Assembly (NCBI GenBank): GCA_030672445.1
Contig: DAOVGK010000082.1
Coordinates: 1 to 10,986, forward strand
From: Candidatus Aerophobota bacterium
Lineage (GTDB): Bacteria > Aerophobota > Aerophobia > Aerophobales > AE-B3A
Reading direction: 5' to 3'
DNA: 10,986 nt
In this document: positions 1-7,475 of the stretch, in pieces
Layout of the letters: each line of letters opens with the position of its first letter
Numbering within the stretch: position 1 is the stretch's first letter
Program-made: the position numbers and the translations under genes
Notes under the pieces: model-generated
What the model was told of the DNA's origin: nothing
What the model saw: the letters and a program-made list of their open reading frames with translations, nothing else
Databases searched by the model: none

Positions 1-1
1 T

Positions 2-409
2 ACCAAGTATAAGGCGGAATGGCGAGGATATCTGAGGAGAGGCGAATTTTGGAAATCACCCATACTTGCCTATCGTCTGGGAGGAAAATGGGGAGAGGAT
101 CTTCCCTTTTACGAGCAGTTTTACCTGGGAGGTCTGGAAACCCTGCGGGGCTATGAAGAAAATGAATTCAGGGGAGATAAAGCGGCTCTAGCGAGTTTAG
201 AGCTAAGAATTCCCCTCACCAAAGAGGTCTTAGGCTCTTTATTTGTAGATGCAGGAAAAGCATGGAGTGAAGATTCGTCAATGGAAGATTTTAAGATAGG
301 TTGGGGATTCGGGATAAGATTCAAAACTCCCCTGGGGCTTATCCGCCTTAATTATGGAGTAGGGGAGAAAGAAGAAAGATTCTATTTTGGTATGGGTGAG
401 GGTTTTTAG
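2..409 (+). CDS. Omp85/BamA-family outer-membrane protein, C-terminal barrel (5' end outside window)
   Basis: Only the last 135 residues are present, in a frame open from the window edge to TAG at 407-409. They match the C-terminal half of an Omp85 (bacterial surface antigen) beta-barrel. FYLGGLETLRGY (residues 40-51) carries the conserved RGY/RGF tip motif of loop 6. FVDAGKAW (81-88) is the usual strand before the end. GFGIRFKTPLGLIRLNYG (102-119) is the penultimate signature, and the protein ends in FYFGMGEGF, with a terminal Phe as a barrel signal. The family inserts or translocates proteins at the outer membrane. The POTRA domains that would separate BamA from TamA or another paralogue lie upstream of the window, so I give no symbol. 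The stop lies 7 bp before the preferred lipB start, which suggests co-transcription. It implies a diderm cell envelope. Confidence 0.9.
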   Translation, partial: TKYKAEWRGYLRRGEFWKSPILAYRLGGKWGEDLPFYEQFYLGGLETLRGYEENEFRGDKAALASLELRIPLTKEVLGSLFVDAGKAWSEDSSMEDFKIGWGFGIRFKTPLGLIRLNYGVGEKEERFYFGMGEGF

Positions 410-416
410 TGGAAAA

Positions 417-1070
417 ATGGAGAGATTAAGTGTACTTGATTTAGGATTAAAAGATTATCAACAATCCTGGATTTTCCAGGAGAGGTTGGTGGAAAGGAGA
501 ATTTGCGGTCAAATAGAAGATAGTTTAATTCTAGTGGAACATCTTCCCGTGATTACTCTGGGCCGACAGGGAAAAGAGGAAGACATTCTGGCCTCACCGG
601 AGTTTCTTCACCAGAAAAAAATTTCCCTTTTCCATGTAAATAGAGGGGGAAGGGTGACTTTCCACGGGCCAGGCCAACTGGTTGCCTATCCCATATTCGA
701 TCTCAGTCTTGACCAAAAGGACATTCACCAGTATATAAGAAATTTAGAAAAAGTAGTCATAAGATCTTTGGATAAACTGGGGATTGAGGGAAGATCTATT
801 TCAGGGTATACCGGGGTGTGGGTAGGAAAAAAGAAAATAGCCAGTATTGGAATAGGGGTAAAGAGATGGATTACCTATCACGGGTTATCTCTAAATGTAA
901 ATATTGATCTTTCCTATTTTTCTTTGATTAATCCCTGCGGTCTTAATGAGAATGGCATGACTTCTTTAGCTGAAATTCTTTCCTCCGAGATGCAAATGGA
1001 TACCGTGAAAAGCCTTTTTGTGAATTCCTTTTGTGAGGTATTTCTAAGGACTCCCTGTGGCTGGCGGTGA
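417..1070 (+). CDS. lipB: octanoyltransferase (lipoate-protein ligase B)
   Basis: LipB moves octanoate from octanoyl-ACP to a lysine of lipoyl domains (pyruvate and 2-oxoglutarate dehydrogenase E2, GcvH) in the cytoplasm. It is the first step of endogenous lipoate synthesis. The 217-residue product is full length. Visible family marks are RGGRVTFHGPGQ (77-88), TGVWV (132-136), a Lys before IASIG (K140) as the catalytic lysine, and NPCG with C174 as the acyl-thioester cysteine. I chose ATG 417 because the protein then begins MERLSVLDLGLKDY, as LipB proteins do. An in-frame ATG at 387 would overlap the upstream gene by 23 bp and add ten atypical residues. The TGA stop overlaps the region just before rsmD. 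No lipA is seen in the window; in many bacteria the two are neighbours, but this is not a rule. Confidence 0.95.
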   Translation: MERLSVLDLGLKDYQQSWIFQERLVERRICGQIEDSLILVEHLPVITLGRQGKEEDILASPEFLHQKKISLFHVNRGGRVTFHGPGQLVAYPIFDLSLDQKDIHQYIRNLEKVVIRSLDKLGIEGRSISGYTGVWVGKKKIASIGIGVKRWITYHGLSLNVNIDLSYFSLINPCGLNENGMTSLAEILSSEMQMDTVKSLFVNSFCEVFLRTPCGWR

Positions 1071-1075
1071 AAAAA

Positions 1076-1624
1076 ATGAGAATTACCGGAGGAATGGCAA
1101 GGGGAAGGCCGATAAGGGCTCCCAAGGGTAAAGCTACTCGGCCTCTTCTTTCTCGAATAAGAAAGTCCCTTTTCGATGTTATAGGTGAGAGGATCCAGAG
1201 AAGCCATTTTCTTGATCTTTATTCTGGATCAGGTGCAGTGGGGATCGAGGCCCTAAGCAGGGGAGCAGAAATCACAGTTTTTGTAGAAAAGGATAAGGTC
1301 TCAGTCGAGACAATAAGAGAAAACCTTGTCTCTTGTAATTTTTCGTCCCCATCAAAAATCTGGCAGAAAGATGTTCTTACCTTTCTGCCGCATCTTTTAG
1401 AAAAAGAAAGATTTGACTTTATCTTTATTGCTCCTCCTTATTATCAGGGATTGCAGGATCGCACTCTCAATATTATAGAAAGGGAAAATATAGAAAGAAG
1501 CTGGATTATAGTGCAGCACTCACCCCGGGAAAAAGTTAACTTAAGTCGAAAAAATATCAAGATGTTTAAGCAGAGAAGATATGGAGACACGATTTTGAGC
1601 TTCCTTGATGGATCATATGCCTAA
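1076..1624 (+). CDS. rsmD: 16S rRNA (guanine(966)-N(2))-methyltransferase RsmD
   Basis: RsmD uses S-adenosylmethionine to methylate N2 of G966 in 16S rRNA (E. coli numbering) during 30S assembly. The 182-residue product starts with the typical MRITGGMARGRPI and has the basic segment KATRPLLSRIRKSLFDVIG. The SAM-binding motif I is FLDLYSGSGAVGIEALSRGA (45-64), and the end RRYGDTILSF is also typical. The catalytic motif IV, usually (D/N)PP(Y/F), reads APPY here (A119-Y122). I have a recollection of APP variants in some RsmD-like groups, so this may be a real subfamily rather than a dead enzyme. ATG 1076 sits 5 nt after GGTGA (1066-1070), a good ribosome-binding site. A GTG at 1067 would add three residues and overlap the lipB stop. 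The gene overlaps the next one by 8 bp. Confidence 0.9.
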   Translation: MRITGGMARGRPIRAPKGKATRPLLSRIRKSLFDVIGERIQRSHFLDLYSGSGAVGIEALSRGAEITVFVEKDKVSVETIRENLVSCNFSSPSKIWQKDVLTFLPHLLEKERFDFIFIAPPYYQGLQDRTLNIIERENIERSWIIVQHSPREKVNLSRKNIKMFKQRRYGDTILSFLDGSYA

Positions 1625-2096
1625 TAAGCCCATAATTCTGCTTTCTCATTGTCTTCTTAATCAGGCCACCAGGGCCGAGGAGACGATCACTATCTCGGTC
1701 ACGGAAGAGCTGCTGCGGCTTTTTTCCCACTACCTCATTCATCTGGAACAGCTTCCCTGCCCAGAGTTTTTATTCATGGGAAAAAGAAAGAAAAGAACCA
1801 AAGATGAATGGGAGGAAATACCCGGCTTTAAGAAATTCTGTGGTGAGCTAGCTAACCAGATAAAAAAAGGAGTAAAAAGATTTGATCGGAAAGAGACTTT
1901 TCCTTTGGTAACCATTGCTCGCTCTCCCTGTTGTTCTTCCAGAGAGGTTCACATAGGTAAGAGGGTTTTTGCCGGCAAGGGCATATTGATTGAGGAACTG
2001 GAAAAAAGGATGAAATTGGAGTTCCTGGAATTCGACTTTGGAAGAATAAATGAATCAATGGAAAGATTAAAATTTTTCCTCGATAAAAATGGGTAA
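1617..2096 (+). CDS. TudS/DUF523-related protein, putative [Fe-S] desulfidase
   Basis: This small 159-residue protein has three cysteine motifs spaced as in the DUF523/TudS family: SHCLLNQ (C12), LPCPEF (C48) and IARSPCCSS (C105, C106). A further Cys is at 75. TudS (thiouracil desulfidase) holds a [4Fe-4S] cluster on three cysteines and removes sulfur from thiolated bases. The HCLLNQ form resembles a TudS-related branch rather than classical DUF523 proteins, which begin with a CLLG motif. The substrate is unknown and the assignment rests on motif recall, not a search. Start choice is uncertain. ATG 1617 gives MPNKPIILLSHC and overlaps rsmD by 8 bp. ATG 1608 and TTG 1605 are alternatives, and none has a strong ribosome-binding site, consistent with translational coupling to rsmD. 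The stop overlaps the ATG at 2089 of uvrC by 8 bp. Confidence 0.68.
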   Translation: MPNKPIILLSHCLLNQATRAEETITISVTEELLRLFSHYLIHLEQLPCPEFLFMGKRKKRTKDEWEEIPGFKKFCGELANQIKKGVKRFDRKETFPLVTIARSPCCSSREVHIGKRVFAGKGILIEELEKRMKLEFLEFDFGRINESMERLKFFLDKNG

Positions 2097-3957
2097 TATT
2101 CAAAGAAAAACTACTAATTGTTCGTTCCAGGGTTCTCAAGGAAAAGAGTCCTCCTTGAATGTTTTGACTTTAGAGAAAAAACTAAATCGCCTGCCAGACT
2201 CGCCGGGGGTGTACCTTTTAAAGGATGAAAAGGGAAAGGTTTTATATGTAGGCAAGGCTCTTTCTCTTAAAAAGAGAGTACACTCTTATTTTCAAAAGAC
2301 TAGCTTTTCTCCCAGAATTCACTCGTTGGTGGGTCAAATCAAGGATTTGGAATGGGTAATTACCGATTCTGAGGCAGAGGCTTTTCTATTAGAGTCTAAT
2401 TTAATAAAACACCATCGCCCTCGGTATAACATCCAGCTCAGAGACGACAAATCCTATCCCTACATTAAACTTACTACTTATGAGTCTTTTCCACGTGTTT
2501 TTCTGACTCGGAGCCCTAAAGAGGATGGTTCTCTTTATTTTGGTCCCTATACCAATGTTAAAGCAGCCAAAAAGAGTTTGCGATTGATCCACCGTCTTTT
2601 CCCCCTGCGAAGATGCAAAGGAAAATTCAAGTTAAGATCTAGACCCTGCCTCAATTATCACATAAAGGAATGTAGCGGTCCCTGCGTGAAAAAAATTAGT
2701 TCACGAGAATATGGCTCCCTGGCCAGGGGAGTTTCTCTCTTTCTTCAGGGACATTATGAGAGTTTACTTTCTCAGTTGGAAAAGGAGATGGAGGAGGCAA
2801 GTGGGGATGAAAAATTTGAGAGGGCAGCAAAATTGAGAGATTTGATCAGAGCTATTCATAGGATTGGTCAGACTCAGAAGGTGGCCTCTTTCCCTGGAGG
2901 GGATAGAGACCTTATTGGTGTTGCTTATGATAATAAAGAGGCCTGTATAGTTGTCTTTCAGATTCGGGAGGGGAAAGTAGTGGGTAAGAAACATTTTCTG
3001 CTCAAGACAGGAGAGGAAGATGAAGGAAAAGATATATTGGCCTTTTTCCTCAAGCAATACTACGCCAAAGTTTCCTTTATTCCGCGGGAGGTACTCCTTC
3101 AGTATGAAATAACCGATCAGGCTGCCATTAACCGATGGCTTTCGGAAAGACGAAGAGGCAAAGTTAAGCTGAATGTTCCCCAAAGAGGAAAGAAAGTAAA
3201 GCTAATGCAGTTGGTGGCAAAAAATGCTCGTCTCATTTTGCAACAGGAGAAAAGTAAAGAAAAAGACGAGGCTCTTCTACAGTTGAAAAACTACTTAGGC
3301 CTAAAGAAAAGGCCTTCTCTTATTGAGGGATTCGACATCTCTAATATAAAGGGAAAAGAAGCTACCGGATCAGTAGTTGTTTTTCGAGAGGGAAAAGCTG
3401 AAAAGTCCGGCTATCGAAGATTCAAGATTAAGACGGTCAAGGGGATAGATGATTTTGCTATGCTCTCCGAGGTGGTAAAACGACGTTATCAAAGATTATT
3501 AAGAGAATCACATCCTCTTCCTCATCTTATTTTGATAGATGGAGGGAAGGGGCAATTGTCTTCCTCTTTGAAAACGCTTAAGGAGCTAGGTCTGGGTTAT
3601 GTCTCTCTAATAGGGTTGGCCAAAGAATTTGAGGAGGTTTATCTTCCCTCCAGATCTCTTCCTCTTGATATTCCTCATGACTCAGATGCTTTACGGCTCT
3701 TACAGGAGATAAGGGATGAAGCTCATCGATTTGCTCATTCCTACCACAGAAAAATTCGCCAGAGGAAAATGAGTCATTCCTCTCTGGATGATATACCAGG
3801 GGTGGGGGGAAAAACAAAAAAGGCTCTTTTAACCCATTTTAGCTCGGTTAGTCTAATAAAAAACAAAAGCCTAGAAGAGTTAAAACAGATTCCCGGAATA
3901 GGGGAAAAAACAGCCAGAAGAATTCTTGAATGCTTGAGAACGCCCGAATTTCATTAA
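2089..3957 (+). CDS. uvrC: excinuclease ABC subunit C
   Basis: UvrC makes both incisions in nucleotide excision repair after UvrA-UvrB recognise damage. All domains are present in the 622-residue product. The GIY-YIG nuclease starts at SPGVYLLKD and VLYVGKA (39-57). Four cysteines (C176, C187, C195, C199) form the cluster-binding site. A UVR/UvrB-binding helix pair lies around 228-258. The RNase H-like nuclease has GFDISN (D416), DDFAML (454-459), LIDGGKGQLSS (D484) and RDEAHRFAH (H546). Two helix-hairpin-helix motifs close the protein (DIPGVGGKTKKAL and QIPGIGEKTARRI). The start is uncertain. ATG 2089 has no clear ribosome-binding site and adds an atypical 22 to 25 residue leader. TTG 2155, after AAGGAAAAGAG (2138-2148), gives a family-typical 600 residues. 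Both options keep all domains. Confidence 0.96.
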   Translation: MGNIQRKTTNCSFQGSQGKESSLNVLTLEKKLNRLPDSPGVYLLKDEKGKVLYVGKALSLKKRVHSYFQKTSFSPRIHSLVGQIKDLEWVITDSEAEAFLLESNLIKHHRPRYNIQLRDDKSYPYIKLTTYESFPRVFLTRSPKEDGSLYFGPYTNVKAAKKSLRLIHRLFPLRRCKGKFKLRSRPCLNYHIKECSGPCVKKISSREYGSLARGVSLFLQGHYESLLSQLEKEMEEASGDEKFERAAKLRDLIRAIHRIGQTQKVASFPGGDRDLIGVAYDNKEACIVVFQIREGKVVGKKHFLLKTGEEDEGKDILAFFLKQYYAKVSFIPREVLLQYEITDQAAINRWLSERRRGKVKLNVPQRGKKVKLMQLVAKNARLILQQEKSKEKDEALLQLKNYLGLKKRPSLIEGFDISNIKGKEATGSVVVFREGKAEKSGYRRFKIKTVKGIDDFAMLSEVVKRRYQRLLRESHPLPHLILIDGGKGQLSSSLKTLKELGLGYVSLIGLAKEFEEVYLPSRSLPLDIPHDSDALRLLQEIRDEAHRFAHSYHRKIRQRKMSHSSLDDIPGVGGKTKKALLTHFSSVSLIKNKSLEELKQIPGIGEKTARRILECLRTPEFH

Positions 3958-3991
3958 TGTCAGGACCTTGAAAGGGTTTTAAGACCACAAA

Positions 3992-4501
3992 ATGCATGAT
4001 TTTTTGAAGTTAAAGGTAAGTCCCTACTGGATAGGAGCCATATCGGAGAAAAGAAAGCTGGTAAAGGTTTCCATCTGTTACAGCCAGAAAGATCTATATA
4101 GTAGTCTCAGGGCAGCTGGGAATGGGGAAACAGAATTTTCCTCCTTCCTGAAATGGTTAAAGCAAGACCTAATCAATTACTGGCAAGGGGAAAGGGTGGA
4201 TTTTACTAATTATTCTTTAAAGCTGGAGGGGTATTCCCCCTTTCAAAAAAAAGTTTGGAGATTTACTCAAGAGATTCCCTATGGAGAGGTTCGTTCCTAC
4301 AAGTGGATAGCGAAAAGGTTAGGCAGTAAAGGATATCGGGCTGTAGGCCAAGCTTTGGCTCACAATCCCTTTCCCCTCATTATCCCCTGTCATAGGGTGA
4401 TTAGAGAGAACAAAAGCATAGGAGGATATTCATCAGGAGTAGAGATCAAAAGAAAACTTTTGGAAAGAGAAGGAATTAATCTGGCTTGCCTATATGAGTA
4501 A
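3992..4501 (+). CDS. ogt: methylated-DNA--[protein]-cysteine S-methyltransferase
   Basis: This suicide repair protein takes the methyl group from O6-methylguanine (and O4-methylthymine) onto its own cysteine. The 169-residue length fits the single-domain Ogt/MGMT type, with no AraC-like Ada domain. The C-terminal half carries SPFQKKVWRFTQEIPYGEV (82-100), the winged-helix part SYKWIAKRLG, the RAVGQALAHNP segment with R116 and N125, and the active site PLIIPCHRVI with C133. GGYSSGVEIKRKLLERE follows, as expected. The N-terminal half is divergent, which is normal for the family. It begins 34 bp after uvrC, with only a weak distant purine run (AAAGGG, 3971-3976), so it probably shares the uvrC transcript. 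It is the last gene of the run before a 250-bp gene-free stretch. Confidence 0.95.
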   Translation: MHDFLKLKVSPYWIGAISEKRKLVKVSICYSQKDLYSSLRAAGNGETEFSSFLKWLKQDLINYWQGERVDFTNYSLKLEGYSPFQKKVWRFTQEIPYGEVRSYKWIAKRLGSKGYRAVGQALAHNPFPLIIPCHRVIRENKSIGGYSSGVEIKRKLLEREGINLACLYE

Positions 4502-4513
4502 GCATGATATAAT
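4486..4513 (+). promoter_or_regulatory. candidate sigma-70-type promoter upstream of secA
   Basis: TTGCCT (4486-4491) is followed after 16 bp by a perfect TATAAT (4508-4513). The -35 box overlaps the last codons of ogt. Transcription would begin near 4520, at the foot of a hairpin, giving secA a leader of about 230 nt. It is placed by consensus matching only; in AT-rich DNA a TATAAT can occur by chance. Confidence 0.35.
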
Positions 4514-4516
4514 AAG

Positions 4517-4546
4517 CCACGAAAATCTTGGCAGATTTTCTCGTGG
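4517..4546 (+). other. bulged hairpin downstream of ogt / at the 5' end of a possible secA leader
   Basis: CCACG (4517-4521) pairs with CGTGG (4542-4546), and AAAATC (4522-4527) with GATTTT (4534-4539). This leaves a 2-nt bulge (4540-4541) and a 6-nt loop, TTGGCA, for 11 pairs in total. No T-tract follows directly; the next bases are G-rich. It is therefore not a textbook intrinsic terminator. It could end the ogt transcript in another way or sit at the start of the secA transcript. A weaker alternative hairpin, TTCTC (4538-4542) with GAGAA (4549-4553), uses part of the same arm and is followed by TTTTCC. Confidence 0.5.
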
Positions 4547-4592
4547 GGGAGAATTTTCCTTTGAACTACTAGTTATTGATTAAGGATAACTG

Positions 4593-4702
4593 TTCACCGC
4601 AAAGATCGCAGAGTACGCAGAGATGAATCAAATTAGTAAGCATTCAGAGAGTCGTTAATAATTTCCCTGATTCTTAGCGTTCTCGGTGTGCTCTGCGGTG
4701 AA
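4593..4702. repeat. 110-bp imperfect inverted repeat with 9-bp internal period (MITE-like intergenic repeat)
   Basis: The left end TTCACCGCA is exactly complementary to the right end TGCGGTGAA, and arms of about 33 bp (4593-4625 and 4670-4702) match imperfectly beyond that. Inside the left arm three 9-mers stand in tandem: CGCAAAGAT, CGCAGAGTA and CGCAGAGAT (4598-4624). The right arm reads the same way on the other strand. The centre (4626-4669) is AT-rich with no coding content. CACCGCAGAG-type intergenic repeats are, from general recollection, scattered in many copies in several bacterial genomes. Only one copy is in this window, so mobility cannot be shown here. I see no convincing target-site duplication. 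Confidence 0.6.
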
Positions 4703-4751
4703 ATATGATAAGGCTGAATAGTTACGATTAGGGATATAAAAGGGGGAGATG

Positions 4752-7454
4752 ATGGGTAATCTTTTAACAAAAATTTTCGGCACTCACCAGGAAAGAAACA
4801 TTAAGAAACTCCTACCTTTGGTTAATAAGATCAACAGTTTGGAAAAAAAGATCTCTAAGCTTCCGGATAAGGCTTTGCAGGGAAAGACAGACGAATTTAG
4901 AGGCAAACTTCGCCCCATTGTCACCGAGATTGACAGTTTAGAGAAGGAGATTGTTGGACTTCCTGAAATTGAGAAAGAAGCAGCAAAATTAAGGCTTCAA
5001 AAGAGAAGACAGGAGCTAGATCGCCTTTTCGAGGATCTTTTGCCCGAGGCTTTTGCCGTAGTTCGGGAAGCGGCCCGAAGAACCATAGGCCTTCGACACT
5101 ACGATGTTCAGTTGGTAGGTGGTATCGTTCTTCATCGAGGAGGAATAGCCGAGATGGCCAATGGAGAGGGTAAAACTCTGGTGGCTACCTTACCTGCTTA
5201 TCTCAATGCCCTGGATGGTAAGGGGGTCCACATAGTTACGGTAAATGATTACCTGGCCAGGAGGGATAGAGATTGGATGGGACCAGTTTATGAATTTCTG
5301 GGTCTTTCGGTAGGGGTTATCCAGAATCAAATGGACAGTGTAAATAGACGTGAGGCTTACCAGTGTGACATCACTTGCGGTACCAATAATGAGTTTGGCT
5401 TCGATTATCTTCGAGATAACATGGCTCCTACCAAAGAGGATCAGGTTCAGAGAGGATTCAACTATGCTATTGTGGATGAGGTTGATTCTATCTTAATTGA
5501 TGAAGCTCGCACTCCTCTTATCATCTCTGGCCCGGCAGAAAGGTCCACCGAGCTTTATTACCAAATTGACAAGATAATACCTCGTTTGAAAAGGGGGAAG
5601 GAGAAAAAAGGGGAAACGGAGGAAAAGGAGGAAAAGGATTACGATTACGAAATAGATGAGAAGGACCACACAATAGCTCTTACCGAAAAGGGAATTGACA
5701 AGGTGGAGAAACTATTGGGGGTGAGGGATATCTATCAGATCAATCCCAAGTGGGGTACCGAGCCGGCAACTCATATTCACCAAGCCATCCGTGCCCATGA
5801 ACTTTATGAACGAGATAGAGATTATTTGGTCAAAGACGGGGAGGTGCTGATAATAGACGAATTTACCGGAAGACTGATGCCAGGAAGACGTTGGAGCGAT
5901 GGACTACATCAGGCGGTAGAGGCAAAGGAAGGGGTGAGGATAAGAAATGAGAATCAGACTCTGGCAACCATAACTCTGCAGAATTACTTTAGAATGTATA
6001 ATAAACTGGCCGGAATGACTGGAACAGCAGCTACGGAAGCAGATGAATTCAAGAAAATCTACAATCTAGATGTAGTCACAATTCCCACTAATAAACCCTC
6101 TATCAGACAAGAGCTTTCTGATAGAATCTACCAGAAAGAACAGGCCAAGTTTCAAGCTGTAATAAGGGAAATAGAAAAGCTTTATCGAGAGGAAAGACCT
6201 GTTCTGGTAGGGACCAGATCGGTAGAAAGATCTGAATTCTTGAGTAAGATGTTGAGAGAAAGAGGAATTCCTCATACAGTACTTAATGCTAAGTATCATG
6301 AGAAGGAGGCTCAAATTGTGGCTCAAGCGGGGCAAAGAAGAGCCTTGACCATAGCTACCAATATGGCTGGAAGAGGAACCGATATCAAACTAGGGGAGGG
6401 AATTGAGGAGTTAGGAGGATTGTTTGTCATCGGCACCGAACGTCATGAGTCTCGCAGAATTGATAATCAGCTTCGAGGAAGAAGTGGTAGACAGGGATCT
6501 CCTGGTACTGGCCAGTTCTATGTTTCTCTAGAGGATGAGTTAATGCGGATATTTGGCTCGGAGAGAATTGCCTCCCTCATGGAGAGATTAAAAATTCCTG
6601 AGGATCAGCCTATTGAGCATCCTTGGGTGACCCGCGCCCTGGAAAGAGCGCAGCAGCAAGTTGAAAGAAGAAACTTTGAGATAAGGAAGCAGCTTTTAGA
6701 ATACGATGATGTAATGAACAAGCAAAGGGAAGTAATCTACAAGGAAAGACAGAGTGTCTTGGAGGAAAAAAATCTCAGGGAAGATATTCTGGAAATGATA
6801 GATGATACCATTGAGACTTTGGTATCTTTATATGCTGAAGAAAAAATCAGACCAGAAGAATGGGACATAAGCGGCTTGATTAAAAGATTAGAGCAAGTTT
6901 TTCCCATTACTTTCCCCCATCATAGTCTAAAGGAGATCTATGACCGCAAGCGGTTAATCAAAGTGATAACCCAGGAGGTAAGAAAGGCTTATCAGAAGAA
7001 GGAAGAAAGACTGGGAGATGAGTTGATGCGGGCATTGGAAAGAATGATTCTCCTGCATACTATAGACTCCCAATGGAAGGATCATCTCTATAGTATGGAT
7101 GGTCTCAAAGAAGGGATTGGACTGCGGGGATATGGACAACGTGATCCCTTAATTGAATACAAGAGAGAAGCTTTTGAGATGTTCGAGGAATTGACGCAAC
7201 GCATCAAAGAAGATGTGACTGAGTTCATATTCAAGGTGGAAATTTCCCGGGAGCCTTCCCGGGAAAGAGTTTTAGTAGGAACTCCTCAGGTTCCTCAGCC
7301 AGCTCTAGTGGGAGCTGATCAGGGAAAGGAAGGCATGCCTGTTAGTCAGGAAAGGCATGTTCCTTTCCGAAGGGGCAAGACAAAAATCGGTCGCAACGAT
7401 CCCTGTCCCTGCGGTAGTGGGAAAAAATATAAGTATTGTTGTGGAAGAAGATAA
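4752..7454 (+). CDS. secA: protein translocase subunit SecA
   Basis: SecA is the ATPase motor that pushes preproteins through SecYEG. The 900-residue product has all parts (numbers from ATG 4752). Walker A is MANGEGKT (135-142), where most SecA have Mx[19 protein letters not shown], the Walker B/DEAR region [18 protein letters not shown] (240-257), [12 protein letters not shown] (422-433), [13 protein letters not shown] (536-548) and [13 protein letters not shown] follow. The scaffold helix carries [10 protein letters not shown]. The C-terminal zinc motif is [13 protein letters not shown] (885-897; CxCx8CC), which binds SecB or ribosomes. Two oddities are an extra N-terminal segment resembling a duplicated helix (about 52-84) and a charged insert near 280-300. 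ATG 4752 is preferred over the adjacent ATG 4749 because AGGGGG (4741-4746) is then 5 nt upstream. It ends 21 bp before ilvB. Confidence 0.97.
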   Translation: MGNLLTKIFGTHQERNIKKLLPLVNKINSLEKKISKLPDKALQGKTDEFRGKLRPIVTEIDSLEKEIVGLPEIEKEAAKLRLQKRRQELDRLFEDLLPEAFAVVREAARRTIGLRHYDVQLVGGIVLHRGGIAEMANGEGKTLVATLPAYLNALDGKGVHIVTVNDYLARRDRDWMGPVYEFLGLSVGVIQNQMDSVNRREAYQCDITCGTNNEFGFDYLRDNMAPTKEDQVQRGFNYAIVDEVDSILIDEARTPLIISGPAERSTELYYQIDKIIPRLKRGKEKKGETEEKEEKDYDYEIDEKDHTIALTEKGIDKVEKLLGVRDIYQINPKWGTEPATHIHQAIRAHELYERDRDYLVKDGEVLIIDEFTGRLMPGRRWSDGLHQAVEAKEGVRIRNENQTLATITLQNYFRMYNKLAGMTGTAATEADEFKKIYNLDVVTIPTNKPSIRQELSDRIYQKEQAKFQAVIREIEKLYREERPVLVGTRSVERSEFLSKMLRERGIPHTVLNAKYHEKEAQIVAQAGQRRALTIATNMAGRGTDIKLGEGIEELGGLFVIGTERHESRRIDNQLRGRSGRQGSPGTGQFYVSLEDELMRIFGSERIASLMERLKIPEDQPIEHPWVTRALERAQQQVERRNFEIRKQLLEYDDVMNKQREVIYKERQSVLEEKNLREDILEMIDDTIETLVSLYAEEKIRPEEWDISGLIKRLEQVFPITFPHHSLKEIYDRKRLIKVITQEVRKAYQKKEERLGDELMRALERMILLHTIDSQWKDHLYSMDGLKEGIGLRGYGQRDPLIEYKREAFEMFEELTQRIKEDVTEFIFKVEISREPSRERVLVGTPQVPQPALVGADQGKEGMPVSQERHVPFRRGKTKIGRNDPCPCGSGKKYKYCCGRR

Positions 7455-7475
7455 TAAAGTTAAGGAGATTTTGGG

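Noticed and set aside
914..1207. Minus-strand open frames of 60-97 codons across the lipB-rsmD junction and similar ones inside uvrC, secA and DUF362
   Set aside because: They lie opposite clearly conserved coding sequence, and their translations show no recognisable domain.
2..4501. The run of genes as a dedicated DNA-repair or defence island
   Set aside because: Only uvrC and ogt concern repair. The others are unrelated housekeeping genes packed together, so no special system is supported.
4704..4739. TATGAT (4704-4709) and TATAAA (about 4734) as -10 boxes directly before secA
   Set aside because: Neither has a matching -35 element at a suitable distance. The TTGCCT/TATAAT pair further upstream is better.
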